Notes: a model not told the origin generated them from the letters alone. Positions 45,490 to 54,826 are shown, counted from the stretch's first letter. The stretch: DNA of 64,000 bases from an uncultured Ruminococcus sp. (GCA_944415425.1 CALYBP010000002.1:1-64000); one strand, 5' to 3'. Translations and numbers: made by a program.

Positions 45490-45605
45490 ATATATCCTCC
45501 TTAGTTTTCCCGATATTCATACCACGAAGGCAGCGGACTATCAGCTTCAAAATGACGGCAACGCCGTTATCTGACCGCGTCGTGAGTAACGACGGCATCA
45601 AATGC
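45490..45605 (-). promoter_or_regulatory. Structured leader of rplS, candidate ribosomal-protein autoregulatory RNA
   Basis: It contains two clear hairpins: CGTCGT/ACGACG with a five-base loop (45578-45594) and ACGGC/GCCGT with a three-base loop (45555-45567). L19 leaders that bind the protein are known in Firmicutes; whether this one matches that class needs a covariance search. Confidence 0.5.
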
Positions 45606-45611
45606 TTATCT

Positions 45612-45640
45612 ATAATATCATAAAAAGAATAATAATTCAA
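45612..45640 (-). promoter_or_regulatory. Promoter for rplS
   Basis: On the minus strand the -35 is TTGAAT (45635-45640), the spacer is 17 bp, and the -10 is TATTAT (45612-45617), followed by A. Confidence 0.75.
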
Positions 45641-45662
45641 GAGTTTTTTCAAAAAAATTGAT

Positions 45663-46580
45663 TTATTTACTAATATTATTCAGTTTTACGAGAAACTCAT
45701 TGAAATAATCCGGTAAATCAGAGACAAACTCCATATATTTCCCGGTTTTCGGATGGACAAAGCCAATCTTTCTGGCGTGAAGACACTGTCCCGTAAAAGG
45801 CACTTTTTCATTTTTTACACCGTAAACCGTATCCCCCGCAACAGGATGACCGAGATAAGCCATATGAACCCTTATTTGATGCGTCCTTCCGGTTTCAAGA
45901 ACACATTTGATATGAGTATATCCCTTATAGCGTTTAATAACTTCATAATGCGTAACTGCATTTTTGCTGTTTTTTAAAGTTACGCACATTTTTTTGCGGT
46001 CATTCGGGTTTCTGCCAATCGGTGCGTCAACAGTACCATTGTCATCTTTAAGATTACCAAATACGACAGCCTCATATTCTCTCGTAAAAGAATGTGCCTT
46101 GATTTGCTGTGCAAGATTCAAATGAGCAAAGTCGTTTTTTGCTACAATAAGTAATCCGCTTGTATCTTTGTCAATTCTGTGGACGATTCCCGGTCTTAAA
46201 ACGCCGTTTATTCCCGATAAACTGTTTTTACAGTGAAATAACAGTGCGTTTACCAAAGTACCTTCGTAATTGCCGGCAGCAGGATGTACAACCATCCCCT
46301 TTGGCTTATTGACAACAAGAAGATACTCGTCCTCATAAACAATATCAAGCGGAATATTTTCCGCCTTTGCCTCATATTCCACAGGATCGGGAATTTGCAA
46401 AATAACGGTATCGCCCTCAAAGAGCTTATACTTTTTGTCAACAAATTTGCCGTTTACGGTAACATTTGAACATTGTATCAGATTTACGGCGGCGCTTCTT
46501 GATAAACCTATATCGGAATCAGCAATAAACTTGTCCAATCGTATGGCATTTTCTGTGCAAATTAATTTTTGTTCATTCAT
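45663..46580 (-). CDS. rluD: RluD-family 23S rRNA pseudouridine synthase
   Basis: 305 residues. An N-terminal S4 RNA-binding domain (about 13-75) precedes the synthase domain with the catalytic Asp in HRIDKDTSGLLIVAK and the motif GRTHQIRVHMAYLGHPVAGD. It resembles the RluD/YlyB group, which sits beside lspA in Firmicutes as here; the exact target uridines are inferred only by family. It overlaps lspA by eight bases. Confidence 0.94.
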   Translation of the reverse strand: MNEQKLICTENAIRLDKFIADSDIGLSRSAAVNLIQCSNVTVNGKFVDKKYKLFEGDTVILQIPDPVEYEAKAENIPLDIVYEDEYLLVVNKPKGMVVHPAAGNYEGTLVNALLFHCKNSLSGINGVLRPGIVHRIDKDTSGLLIVAKNDFAHLNLAQQIKAHSFTREYEAVVFGNLKDDNGTVDAPIGRNPNDRKKMCVTLKNSKNAVTHYEVIKRYKGYTHIKCVLETGRTHQIRVHMAYLGHPVAGDTVYGVKNEKVPFTGQCLHARKIGFVHPKTGKYMEFVSDLPDYFNEFLVKLNNISK

Positions 46581-47055
46581 CCTGTAAATCTGCCTTTTTT
46601 TGTGAACTGAATATATCCGAGAAAAACAGCAGATATATCATTAAAATAACAGTACCTGCCGTGATACAGTAATCCGCAAAATTACAAACAGGCGGAAAAA
46701 ACGACAGACTCAGGTAGTCAATTACATAACCATAGAATATTCTGTCAATTAAATTTCCGATTCCGCCGCCTATAATGAGAGCCGTGCTGATATAAAATAC
46801 TTTTTCCCTCGGCCTTTTCTTAAACATATATACAAGTATAAAAATTATAAGAGCAACAGTAACTGCGACAAAAAGCCAGCGCATATCGGAAAACATACCA
46901 AACGCTACGCCTCTGTTTTCGACATAAGTCAAGCTGAATAAATTATCAATGACACTGACAGTACCGACCGGCTGAAGATATTCGGATACAAAATATTTAA
47001 TTAATTGGTCGAACGCAGCAATTATAATTCCTATAACAAGTGCAACAAAAGGCAT
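46573..47055 (-). CDS. lspA: Lipoprotein signal peptidase (signal peptidase II)
   Basis: 160 residues with four transmembrane helices. Conserved segments are DQLIKYFV, VENRGVAFGMF, and the two catalytic aspartates in GNLIDRIFYGYVIDYL and CNFADYCITAG. It cleaves signal peptides of diacylglyceryl-modified prolipoproteins, such as the binding protein encoded at 9719-10699. ATG 47055 has GGAGG six to seven bases upstream; the longer frame starts at a TTG that includes this ribosome binding site. Confidence 0.97.
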   Translation of the reverse strand: MPFVALVIGIIIAAFDQLIKYFVSEYLQPVGTVSVIDNLFSLTYVENRGVAFGMFSDMRWLFVAVTVALIIFILVYMFKKRPREKVFYISTALIIGGGIGNLIDRIFYGYVIDYLSLSFFPPVCNFADYCITAGTVILMIYLLFFSDIFSSQKKADLQDE

Positions 47056-47086
47056 AAATTCCTCCAAAACTCAAGTATCGGTTGCA

Positions 47087-47115
47087 AATTTAAAACTGAA
47101 TGATTAAAAGTACAA
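47087..47115 (-). promoter_or_regulatory. Probable promoter for lspA-rluD
   Basis: On the minus strand the -35 is TTGTAC (47110-47115), the spacer is 17 bp, and the -10 is TAAATT (47087-47092), just after the ileS terminator. Confidence 0.5.
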
Positions 47116-47139
47116 ATCGGTGTGTTTTATCACACCGAT
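47116..47139 (-). terminator. Terminator of ileS
   Basis: A perfect 9-bp stem ATCGGTGTG / CACACCGAT with a six-base loop, followed on the minus strand by the T-rich TTTGTACTTTTAA, 22 bases after ileS. Confidence 0.75.
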
Positions 47140-47161
47140 CGTACTGTATAATATTATAACT

Positions 47162-49927
47162 TTATTTTAGATTTTCACAGCAGCGTGAACAAAGTGTCGG
47201 ATGTTCGCTGTTGCTGCCGACCGTATCGGAGATAACCCAGCAGCGCTCGCATTTTTCGCCGTGCGCTTTTTCAATTTTAATTTCAAGTTCATCCGAACCT
47301 TCAATAATCTCAACTTCCGAAACTATAAACGCAGAAGCAAGCTCATTTTCGGCCTTTTTAAGGAAATCAAGCTTTTCATTACTTGCCGACAAAACCACCT
47401 TTGCCTCAAGAGAGCTTTTAATAGTTTTATCCTTAATAAACGCCTCAAGCGATTTTTTAACATCATCTCTCAGTTCATGTATTTCGTCCCAAAATGCCAT
47501 AAAGTCATCATCAATTTCAATGTCTACTTTACTGCACATTTCGTTAAATATAACATGATCAGCCTTGTCATTTGACGAATGAGGCATATATTTCCAAATT
47601 TCATCTGAAGTATATGCAAGAATAGGAGCAATCATTCTTGTCATGGCGTCAAGTATGATATAAATTGAAGTCTGAGCGGCACGTCTGAGCTTACTGTCAG
47701 CCTTTTCGGTGTAGAGTCTGTCTTTTAAAACATCAAGATAGAAGTTTGACATGTCAACTACACAGAAATTATGAATTGCATGGTAAACAATGTGGAATTC
47801 ATATTTATCATAAGCTTCCTTGACCTTATCAATAAGGCTGTTAAGCTTTGCAAGCGCCCATTTGTCAATCGGCATAAGCTCATTTAACGGCACCATATCC
47901 GTATCAGGGTTAAATCCGTTGAGATTTCCGAGAATGTATCTTGCGGTATTTCTGATCTTTCTGTACGCTTCGGAAAGCTGCTTTAATATATCGGGAGATA
48001 TACGAATATCAGCATGATAATCAGAAGAAGCAACCCAAAGTCTGAGGACATCGGCTCCGTACTGATCAATAACCTCCTGAGGATCAATACCGTTTCCGAG
48101 AGACTTGTGCATAACTCTTCCCTTGCCGTCAACTACCCAACCGTGAGTAAGAACAGCTTTATAAGGGGCAGTACCCATTGTTGCAACGGATGTTAGGAGC
48201 GATGACTGGAACCAGCCTCTGTATTGGTCTGCGCCCTCGAGATAAAGGTCAGCAGGCCACTTTAAGTAAGGACGGTTTTTAAGCACAGCAGCGTGAGATG
48301 AACCGCTGTCAAACCAAACGTCCATAATATCTTTTTCTTTTACAAACCTTGAACATCCACACCTTGAGCACTTTTTGCCGGCAGGCAAAATCTCCTCGGC
48401 GGAATGAGTAAACCACGCATTGGAGCCTTCCTTGCCGAACAAATCTGCAACGGCAAGCATTGCTTCCTTATCAATGAGAGGCTCGCCGCACTCTTCACAA
48501 TAGAAAATAGGAATAGGCACGCCCCATTTTCTCTGTCTTGAAATACACCAATCTTTTCTTTCTTTCACCATTGATGTAATCCTATCCTTGCCCCATGCAG
48601 GAATCCACTCGACCTCATTGATTGCCTTTACAGCATCATCTTTAAAATCATCAACGGAGCAGAACCACTGGTCAGTTGCGCGGAAAAGTACGGGATGCTT
48701 ACATCTCCAGCAATGCGGATATTGGTGAATAATCTTTTTAAGCGCAAAAAGTGCGCCTACCTTATCAAGGTGTTCTGCAATCGGCTTGTTTGCGTCATCA
48801 GTTTTAAGACCAGCAAACATTCCGGCTTCTTCTGTTAATACACCGTTTTCATCAACAGGAACTATAATCGGAATCTCAGGATAGTTGCGGCAGACATCAT
48901 AGTCTTCTACACCGTGTCCTGGAGCGGTGTGAACGCAGCCTGTACCGCTTTCGAGAGTAACATGATCTCCGACTATAACAACAGATTCTCTGTCCATAAA
49001 CGGATGAGCTGTTTTCATATATTCAAGCTCCGAACCTTTTATTGTGGCTACAACCTCATAATCGGTCTTTTCGGCAGCTTCCATAGCGCTCTTATAGAGT
49101 TCTTCCGCCATTACGTAATACTCGTTGCCGCATTTAACTATTGCATAATCAAACTTAGGACCTACACAAATAGCAACATTGCCCGGCAATGTCCATGTAG
49201 TTGTAGTCCAAATTACAAAATATACCTTTTTAGGATCAATTCCCAAAGCAGAGAATTTTCCGAGATCATCGGTAACATTAAATTTTACATAAATTGAATG
49301 ACACGGATCCTCAGCGTATTCAATTTCTGCCTCGGCAAGAGCTGTCTTACATTCAGGACACCAATACACAGGTTTAAGTCCTTTATAAATATAACCCTTG
49401 CAAGCCATTTCAGCAAATATTCTTATCTGTTCAGCTTCAAAATCAGGAGTCAGAGTAACATAGGGATTATCCCATTCGCCTATTGCGCCAAGCCTTTTGA
49501 ACTGGTTTCTCTGGTCGTCAATATATGTTTCAACAAATTCGCGGCACATTTTACGAAGCTCAAGCTCAGATATATCGGCAGAGCTTCCTACGCCGGCTTT
49601 TTTCCTCGCCTTTAGCTCGGTAGGAAGTCCGTGCGTATCCCATCCCGGAACAAACGGAGCTTTAAATCCTGCCATATTCTTATATCTTACTATAAAATCT
49701 TTTAATATTTTATTAAGCGCAGTTCCGAGATGAATATTACCGTTTGCGTACGGAGGACCGTCATGAAGTACAAATAAAGGTTTACCCTCGTTGATCTCCA
49801 TAAGCTTTTCGTAAATTTTTTCATCTTCCCAATTTTGAAGTGTAACCGGCTCGCTTTTTGGCAGACCGGCTCTCATGGGAAATTCAGTTTTAGGAAGATT
49901 AAGTGTAGAATTGTAATCCTGGGACAT
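47162..49927 (-). CDS. ileS: Isoleucyl-tRNA synthetase
   Basis: 921 residues, the bacterial type. The HIGH-like motif appears as PPYANGNIHLG, the KMSKS region as MHKSLGNGIDP, the editing domain includes the WTTTTWTLPGN segment, and the C-terminal zinc-binding motif is CERCW...CSRCC. It charges tRNA-Ile. The ribosome binding site is GGAGAGAAG. divIVA ends only 35 bases upstream, so there is no T-box leader; transcription comes from the long division cluster. A terminator follows. Confidence 0.98.
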   Translation of the reverse strand: MSQDYNSTLNLPKTEFPMRAGLPKSEPVTLQNWEDEKIYEKLMEINEGKPLFVLHDGPPYANGNIHLGTALNKILKDFIVRYKNMAGFKAPFVPGWDTHGLPTELKARKKAGVGSSADISELELRKMCREFVETYIDDQRNQFKRLGAIGEWDNPYVTLTPDFEAEQIRIFAEMACKGYIYKGLKPVYWCPECKTALAEAEIEYAEDPCHSIYVKFNVTDDLGKFSALGIDPKKVYFVIWTTTTWTLPGNVAICVGPKFDYAIVKCGNEYYVMAEELYKSAMEAAEKTDYEVVATIKGSELEYMKTAHPFMDRESVVIVGDHVTLESGTGCVHTAPGHGVEDYDVCRNYPEIPIIVPVDENGVLTEEAGMFAGLKTDDANKPIAEHLDKVGALFALKKIIHQYPHCWRCKHPVLFRATDQWFCSVDDFKDDAVKAINEVEWIPAWGKDRITSMVKERKDWCISRQRKWGVPIPIFYCEECGEPLIDKEAMLAVADLFGKEGSNAWFTHSAEEILPAGKKCSRCGCSRFVKEKDIMDVWFDSGSSHAAVLKNRPYLKWPADLYLEGADQYRGWFQSSLLTSVATMGTAPYKAVLTHGWVVDGKGRVMHKSLGNGIDPQEVIDQYGADVLRLWVASSDYHADIRISPDILKQLSEAYRKIRNTARYILGNLNGFNPDTDMVPLNELMPIDKWALAKLNSLIDKVKEAYDKYEFHIVYHAIHNFCVVDMSNFYLDVLKDRLYTEKADSKLRRAAQTSIYIILDAMTRMIAPILAYTSDEIWKYMPHSSNDKADHVIFNEMCSKVDIEIDDDFMAFWDEIHELRDDVKKSLEAFIKDKTIKSSLEAKVVLSASNEKLDFLKKAENELASAFIVSEVEIIEGSDELEIKIEKAHGEKCERCWVISDTVGSNSEHPTLCSRCCENLK

Positions 49928-49962
49928 TTTATATACTTCTCTCCAATATCATTAAAATTAAA

Positions 49963-50646
49963 TTACTCAGCCGATACATCGTAATTATCGCCGAATTTTA
50001 AATGAGCAAACTTGCCTGAACGCTTAGGGGCGGGCTCTGTGACTTCATTTTCCGTGTGCTTATCGGTAACTTCAGGTTCAGCCGATTCAGCGTCTGGTTC
50101 TTCTTCCTGTTGCTCAGCTTCTTTTACGGGTTCTTCCTTTACAGGCTGAGTAGGATATTTCTGGTCAAGAGTGCTTTTAGATTCGTTTAGATCAGCCTCT
50201 GTCGGGAGTTCGTCAATAGCCTTGATGTGCTTTTTATACAGTTCAATAAGTTCACTCCTCAAAGCAACTGCATCGGACTGAAGCTGGAGATAATTTTCCT
50301 TTTCAATCGCTGTGGTCTTATTTGCGTCTACAAGAAGTGACTGAGCTTTTTCTTCAGCCTCTCTTACGATTTTGGCAGCTTTTTCCTTTGCTTCTCTTAT
50401 GCAGGCATCGGAAACCTTTTGAGAAGCAAGCAGAGCGTTTCTTACCGTCTCCTCATCGGACTTGTACTGCTCAACACGGGTAGCAAGCACATCAATCTTA
50501 TGAACAAGATTTGTCTTTTCCTTTTTAAGCTGCTCAAAAGCGGCGATAACCTCGTCGATAAAAGCGTTAACATCCTCAGCTCTGTATCCACCTCTTACGG
50601 TAGCTTTTCTGAAGCTTACATTCCTAATTTCATCAAGTGTAATCAT
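49963..50646 (-). CDS. divIVA: DivIVA-domain cell division protein
   Basis: 227 residues. The conserved N-terminal lipid-binding region is present (SFRKATVRGGYRAEDVNAFIDEV), followed by coiled coil to about residue 150 and a long acidic, Pro/Glu-rich tail with a short basic end (PKRSGKFAHLKF). DivIVA proteins bind curved membrane at poles and septa. It lies downstream of sepF and ylmH, the standard Gram-positive order. AAGGAG precedes the ATG. Confidence 0.95.
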   Translation of the reverse strand: MITLDEIRNVSFRKATVRGGYRAEDVNAFIDEVIAAFEQLKKEKTNLVHKIDVLATRVEQYKSDEETVRNALLASQKVSDACIREAKEKAAKIVREAEEKAQSLLVDANKTTAIEKENYLQLQSDAVALRSELIELYKKHIKAIDELPTEADLNESKSTLDQKYPTQPVKEEPVKEAEQQEEEPDAESAEPEVTDKHTENEVTEPAPKRSGKFAHLKFGDNYDVSAE

Positions 50647-50660
50647 GTTTCTGCACTCCT

Positions 50661-51407
50661 TTATCTAAAATGAATCAATCTGATTTTTAATCGGCCTTTT
50701 TTAGTTTGACCCTCAACGGTCTGCAAAATATATTTGCCTTTTCCCCTTATAATAAGCGTATCTCCTACCTTAATCTCTCGGCTGATATTTGATGACTGAA
50801 TAAATCCGCAGCTTACATTCCCCGATAAAATAATATTTTTGGTTTTCTCCCGTGAAAGCCCGGTTACAGCTGCAACGATATTGTCGAGACGCATCGAAGT
50901 GACTGTGAGCAAAAGCTCCTCAACTCCCATTCCCTGAGGAAGATCCGACAAATCGGCATCAAATGCCTTTACACCGATTTTTCCGACTTTATAAATCTGA
51001 GACACGATATAGTCACGAAGTTCACTTTTAGCAAAAACAACAGCTCTGCCGTTTTCTACAAGAATATCGCCGATAGTCTCTCTTTCAATGCCCAAAGACA
51101 TCAAAGAACCCAAAAAATCCCTGTGAGTCAGATTATCCGCACTCCTGAATCGAAATTCAATAGCAGAAACGGGAAAATCAGGAAATGTGTTATGGGGGCA
51201 CAGTGCAAGCATCTTTCGCTCACTTTGTTCATATCCGCCGTAAAAAAAGTAGTTTTCAAAGCCTGTTCTTTTTAGATATTCTTCTGAAATCGCCTGTTTT
51301 CTCTCGCTTAAAAAAGGGAAAAAGTAAGGCTTCATACGTATTTGACAAAGCCTTACGGCATCTTCAAGCTTTGAAAAAAACAAATTGTCTTTATCAGAAA
51401 TATACAC
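50661..51407 (-). CDS. ylmH: YlmH-type S4-domain RNA-binding protein
   Basis: 248 residues. The first 170 residues match the YlmH N-terminal domain (SAIEFRFRSADNLTHRDFLGSLMSLGIERETIGDI in pieces) and the C-terminal 70 form an S4 domain (SMRLDNIVAAVTGLSREKTKNIILSGNVSCG). YlmH binds rRNA and in B. subtilis helps ribosome-associated quality control. The start is GTG, overlapping the sepF stop by 14 bases, with a weak ribosome binding site, so coupling to sepF is likely. Confidence 0.93.
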   Translation of the reverse strand: MYISDKDNLFFSKLEDAVRLCQIRMKPYFFPFLSERKQAISEEYLKRTGFENYFFYGGYEQSERKMLALCPHNTFPDFPVSAIEFRFRSADNLTHRDFLGSLMSLGIERETIGDILVENGRAVVFAKSELRDYIVSQIYKVGKIGVKAFDADLSDLPQGMGVEELLLTVTSMRLDNIVAAVTGLSREKTKNIILSGNVSCGFIQSSNISREIKVGDTLIIRGKGKYILQTVEGQTKKGRLKIRLIHFR

Positions 51408-51861
51408 CGCTGTTTTCTAACTCATCGAGCAAATCGTCACCGGTAAGATCAACGTTGCTCGGTATAATTATATATGTATTTGTGGCAACTCTTTTAATTT
51501 TGCCTCTGTTTGCATAAGCAACTCCGCTGAGGAAATCAAGAATTCTTCTTGCCATATCCTTGTTTGTATCCTCAAGGTTCAAAACTACGGTGTGAGTTTT
51601 CATAAGCTCATCTGCAATAGAGCGTGTTTCCTCACCGAATCTCTCAGGCTTAAAGATACCAACCTGCAATTTGGCTGTTGCGTTGATATTAACGACCTTG
51701 TTTCTTCCTCCGAGGTCTCTTTCTCTTTCGCGGTGTGTTTCTCTTACAGGTTCTTCCTCGTAATCGTCCTCTCCGTCATCAGCATAGCCGTACTCATCAT
51801 ACTCATATTCATCGTCCGGAGCATCCCACATACGCTTAAACTTATCAACAATTCCTGCCAT
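51394..51861 (-). CDS. sepF: Cell division protein SepF
   Basis: 155 residues. An amphipathic N-terminal membrane-targeting helix (AGIVDKFKRMW), an acidic Tyr/Asp linker (about 13-50) and the C-terminal SepF domain with FKPERFGEETRSIADELMKTHTVVLNLEDTNKDMARRILDFLSGVAYA in pieces. SepF anchors and bundles FtsZ at the division site. AGGAGG stands before ATG. It lies between yggS and ylmH, as in other Firmicutes. Confidence 0.97.
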   Translation of the reverse strand: MAGIVDKFKRMWDAPDDEYEYDEYGYADDGEDDYEEEPVRETHRERERDLGGRNKVVNINATAKLQVGIFKPERFGEETRSIADELMKTHTVVLNLEDTNKDMARRILDFLSGVAYANRGKIKRVATNTYIIIPSNVDLTGDDLLDELENSGVYF

Positions 51862-51878
51862 TTGTATTTCCTCCTAAA

Positions 51879-52592
51879 TTATGTGTAATCTCTTGCGCCG
51901 AAAAGCGCAGAGCCTATTCTAACCATATTAGCGCCCTCTGATATGGCTTCAAAGTAATCGGCGGACATTCCCATTGAAAGAATAGTCATATCTATATTAT
52001 CTAATTTTTTTTGCGATATGTCAATAAATATATTATGCATATTATTAAAATATTTTAAAATTTTATGTTTATTATCACAAATCGGCGGAATAGTCATAAG
52101 ACCTTTTACCTTAACACCTTCAATTTCAGATATTTGACAAAGCAGCTCTTCAAGATTTTCAGGATAAACTCCCGATTTATTCTCTTCTTTGCCTATATTC
52201 ACCTCGATTAAAATGTCAGTAGTCTTACCGATTTTTAATGATTGTCTCGCAATTTCACTTGCAAGCTTAACCGAGTCAACCGACTGGATTAAATCAACCT
52301 TGTCCACGATTTGTTTAACCTTATTTGTCTGAAGATGACCGATGAACTGTAAAGAACAATCTTCAAGATTGTAGTCATTATATTTCGCAAGCAGCTCCTG
52401 AACTCTGTTCTCGCCAATATGGTCAAGTCCCAGACTGACAGCATAATTTATAACTTCGGCGGGCACTGTTTTTGTTGCTGCAAGGAAAGTAATGTCTTCC
52501 CTGCTTTTACCCGTTTTTAAAGCGGCCTCTGCAATTCTATCATTAATTTTTTTATAGTTATACTCAACATCACTGAACAATTTTTCCGTCAT
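51879..52592 (-). CDS. yggS: PLP homeostasis protein YggS/YlmE
   Basis: 237 residues from ATG 52592. Fold type III barrel with the PLP lysine in LAATKTVPAEV, then HIGENRVQEL, QFIGHLQTNK, SVDSVKLA, LSMGMSADYFEAI and MVRIGSALFGAR. The family has no catalytic activity of its own and balances pyridoxal phosphate. GGGAG is nine bases before this ATG; the frame is open for six further codons. It overlaps the HlyD-like gene by 23 bases. Confidence 0.95.
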   Translation of the reverse strand: MTEKLFSDVEYNYKKINDRIAEAALKTGKSREDITFLAATKTVPAEVINYAVSLGLDHIGENRVQELLAKYNDYNLEDCSLQFIGHLQTNKVKQIVDKVDLIQSVDSVKLASEIARQSLKIGKTTDILIEVNIGKEENKSGVYPENLEELLCQISEIEGVKVKGLMTIPPICDNKHKILKYFNNMHNIFIDISQKKLDNIDMTILSMGMSADYFEAISEGANMVRIGSALFGARDYT

Positions 52593-53853
52593 AAAGGTCA
52601 TCTCCCTCAATAATTACTTTATCATACATAGATACAGTTTCATCGCTGAAAAGTTCATCTTCATCAGGCGACGGATCGCATATAACATAGTCGTTATCGG
52701 AGTACAGTATTGAAATTTCTTTAAATTGCACTTCACTTCCGTACATAACATAAACGCCCTGCACCTTTTTCTCTTCTTTGTGCGCGTTTCCGTCATCGTC
52801 GTATGTTGTTTTTACCGCATAGTCATCGTGAATTGCCTTTTTGCTGATTCTAAGACCTGTGTATGTTCCAAGACCGATTTCTATCGGCTCATATCTTGCT
52901 TCAATAAGGCTGTCATCCATATAATCGCACTCAAGAATTACAAGAGCGTCGGAATCCTTTGTTTCCTGGCTTATTTTATACACTGTTGCAGGGATCTGCA
53001 TTGATGTCGCATCAGAAAAATACACACTCACGCTTCCGTCATACATAGCAAGCCGAGTCGCTTCATCCGAAGAAACAGAACACAAAACATACCAGTTGAG
53101 ACCGCTGACAATCTTGCCGGCGCTGTTTTGGGAAACATCCTGTTTTTTTATACTCTCAAAATCCGAAAGCTTTAATTTTTCTAAATCGGAATATTTAACA
53201 GCATTTTCGTATCCGTCACAAAATTCGGAAAAATATCCTGCCTTGTCAGTTGTTATGTTTCCTATACTTTCAGAGGCAGAATTTCTCAGCGAATCAATTT
53301 CAGACTGAAGCTTGTCTATCTGAGATTGCAAGCTGTCATATTTACCTGTGTAAAGATACCGCTGATTTATTGAATATATCAAGTTACTCGAATCAGAAAG
53401 TGCCGAACTCAGATTGCCGCCGTTTATATTATCAATATATGAAATTATATTATTGTTAATGGAATTGTTTATTGTGTCAATTCCAACTGTATTTACCTTA
53501 CTGTTTGTCTGCAATGTTTCCAAATCGGATTTTTGCTTCTCAAGTGAGTCTGCCATAGCTCTTGCGCGGGCATCCTCTTCTGAAGTATATATCTTTGCAA
53601 TTTCGCCGCCCACGCTCATCTGTTCTCCTTCTTCGCAGGAATACGACAAAACGCCTGATGTGTTCGCACTTATAACGGACTCATCCCTGACAATAAACCC
53701 ATTTGAAGATATTTTATTCGTCACCGTCACTTCTACGGCATTTTCGGTAGCGTACATATCAAAATTCGCACTTACCAAAAGATAAACAACATACATTACG
53801 GCAAGTAAAGTAAGCACCGCTATAAGTATTCGTTTAAACAGCAATTTATCCAT
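52570..53853 (-). CDS. HlyD-family membrane-fusion-like protein of the sepF cluster
   Basis: 427 residues: a single N-terminal transmembrane helix (about 9-28), a lipoyl/barrel-sandwich half (SSNGFIVRDESVISANTSGVLSYSCEEGEQMSVGGEIAKIY), a long coiled coil (about 95-205) and the return barrel with a C-terminal region. This is the HlyD adaptor layout, but no ABC transporter or outer-membrane partner is nearby. Its presence in the miaA-yggS-sepF cluster suggests a wall or division role. It overlaps miaA by eight bases. I know of similar clostridial proteins only as uncharacterised HlyD-domain proteins. Confidence 0.82.
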   Translation of the reverse strand: MDKLLFKRILIAVLTLLAVMYVVYLLVSANFDMYATENAVEVTVTNKISSNGFIVRDESVISANTSGVLSYSCEEGEQMSVGGEIAKIYTSEEDARARAMADSLEKQKSDLETLQTNSKVNTVGIDTINNSINNNIISYIDNINGGNLSSALSDSSNLIYSINQRYLYTGKYDSLQSQIDKLQSEIDSLRNSASESIGNITTDKAGYFSEFCDGYENAVKYSDLEKLKLSDFESIKKQDVSQNSAGKIVSGLNWYVLCSVSSDEATRLAMYDGSVSVYFSDATSMQIPATVYKISQETKDSDALVILECDYMDDSLIEARYEPIEIGLGTYTGLRISKKAIHDDYAVKTTYDDDGNAHKEEKKVQGVYVMYGSEVQFKEISILYSDNDYVICDPSPDEDELFSDETVSMYDKVIIEGDDLYDGKIVQ

Positions 53854-54826
53854 ATATATTTTCCTTTTTTAATATTTCACAGGCGTCACAAAACAAATCA
53901 TATTCGGACTTATAATCATCGGCGTACAGCCAGTTAATTCCCGCATCTCTCTTAAACCAAGTAATCTGCCTTTTTGCGTACCTTCTTGTTTCGCGTTTTA
54001 AATTTTCTACGCACTCTTCAAGTGACTTTTCACCGTCAAAATAAGGTATAAGTTCCTTGTATCCTATTGCTTTTACGGAAGTAAGACTCAATCTGCCCTC
54101 AAGCACTTGCTTCGCTTCATCTAAAAGTCCTTTTTCGAGCATTAAATCCACTCGTTTATTTATTTTATCATAAAGTTTTTGCCTGTCCCTAAAATTCAAA
54201 CCGATTTTAACGGCACTATAAGGACTTTTTACCCTTTTGGAATTTTCAATTTGCTCTGAAATAGTAATTCCCGTTGTTTTATAAAACTCTATTGCTCTGA
54301 TTATTCTTTTGGGATTTTTGCCATCCTTGAGCCTTAAAGCCGATTTTTTATCGATTTCCGCAAGCATATCGAGCAAAACATCAATCCCGCTCTCTTCATA
54401 TATTTTTCTGAGCTCACTTGTAATCTTTTCATTCCTGTTTTCTTCGGAAAAATTTATGTTGTTTAAAAAAGAATCAACATATAAACCGGTTCCGCCTACA
54501 ATAAACGGAAGTTTATTTCTGTTTAAAATGTCAGAAACACACTTTGCCGCATCTCTAACGAACATCGCAACAGAATATGTTTCCTGAGGTGAAACGAAAT
54601 CAATCAAATGATGTTTTATTCCTTCCATTTCATCAGCGTCTGGCTTTGCCGTTGCAATCTGCATACCTTTATAAATCTGCATCGAATCTGCGGAAATAAT
54701 TTCTCCGTCATATTTTTTGGCAAGCTTAACCGCAAGGCTTGTCTTACCCGATGCAGTAGGTCCCACTACTGAAACAATATCAATTAAATTTTCCAGAATA
54801 TCACACCCTGCCAAATTGTTTTTCAA
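53846..54826 (-). CDS. miaA: tRNA dimethylallyltransferase MiaA
   Basis: Up to 326 residues. P-loop GPTASGKTSLA, ISADSMQIYKGM, HHLIDFVSPQETYSVAMF, FIVGGTGLYVDSFL and TRRYAKRQITWFKRD are all diagnostic. It adds a dimethylallyl group to A37 of tRNAs that read UNN codons, the substrate for MiaB encoded upstream in the same cluster. The start is uncertain: the first in-frame TTG at 54826 lies within mutL with no good ribosome binding site, while AGGGTG at the mutL end could serve a non-ATG start near 54796. The P-loop is intact either way. Confidence 0.95.
   Translation of the reverse strand: MKNNLAGCDILENLIDIVSVVGPTASGKTSLAVKLAKKYDGEIISADSMQIYKGMQIATAKPDADEMEGIKHHLIDFVSPQETYSVAMFVRDAAKCVSDILNRNKLPFIVGGTGLYVDSFLNNINFSEENRNEKITSELRKIYEESGIDVLLDMLAEIDKKSALRLKDGKNPKRIIRAIEFYKTTGITISEQIENSKRVKSPYSAVKIGLNFRDRQKLYDKINKRVDLMLEKGLLDEAKQVLEGRLSLTSVKAIGYKELIPYFDGEKSLEECVENLKRETRRYAKRQITWFKRDAGINWLYADDYKSEYDLFCDACEILKKENIYG

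Noticed and set aside
47201-49733. Several open frames opposite ileS
   Set aside because: They are antisense frames within a conserved synthetase gene. Their compositions follow the complementary codons, and none has a credible start.
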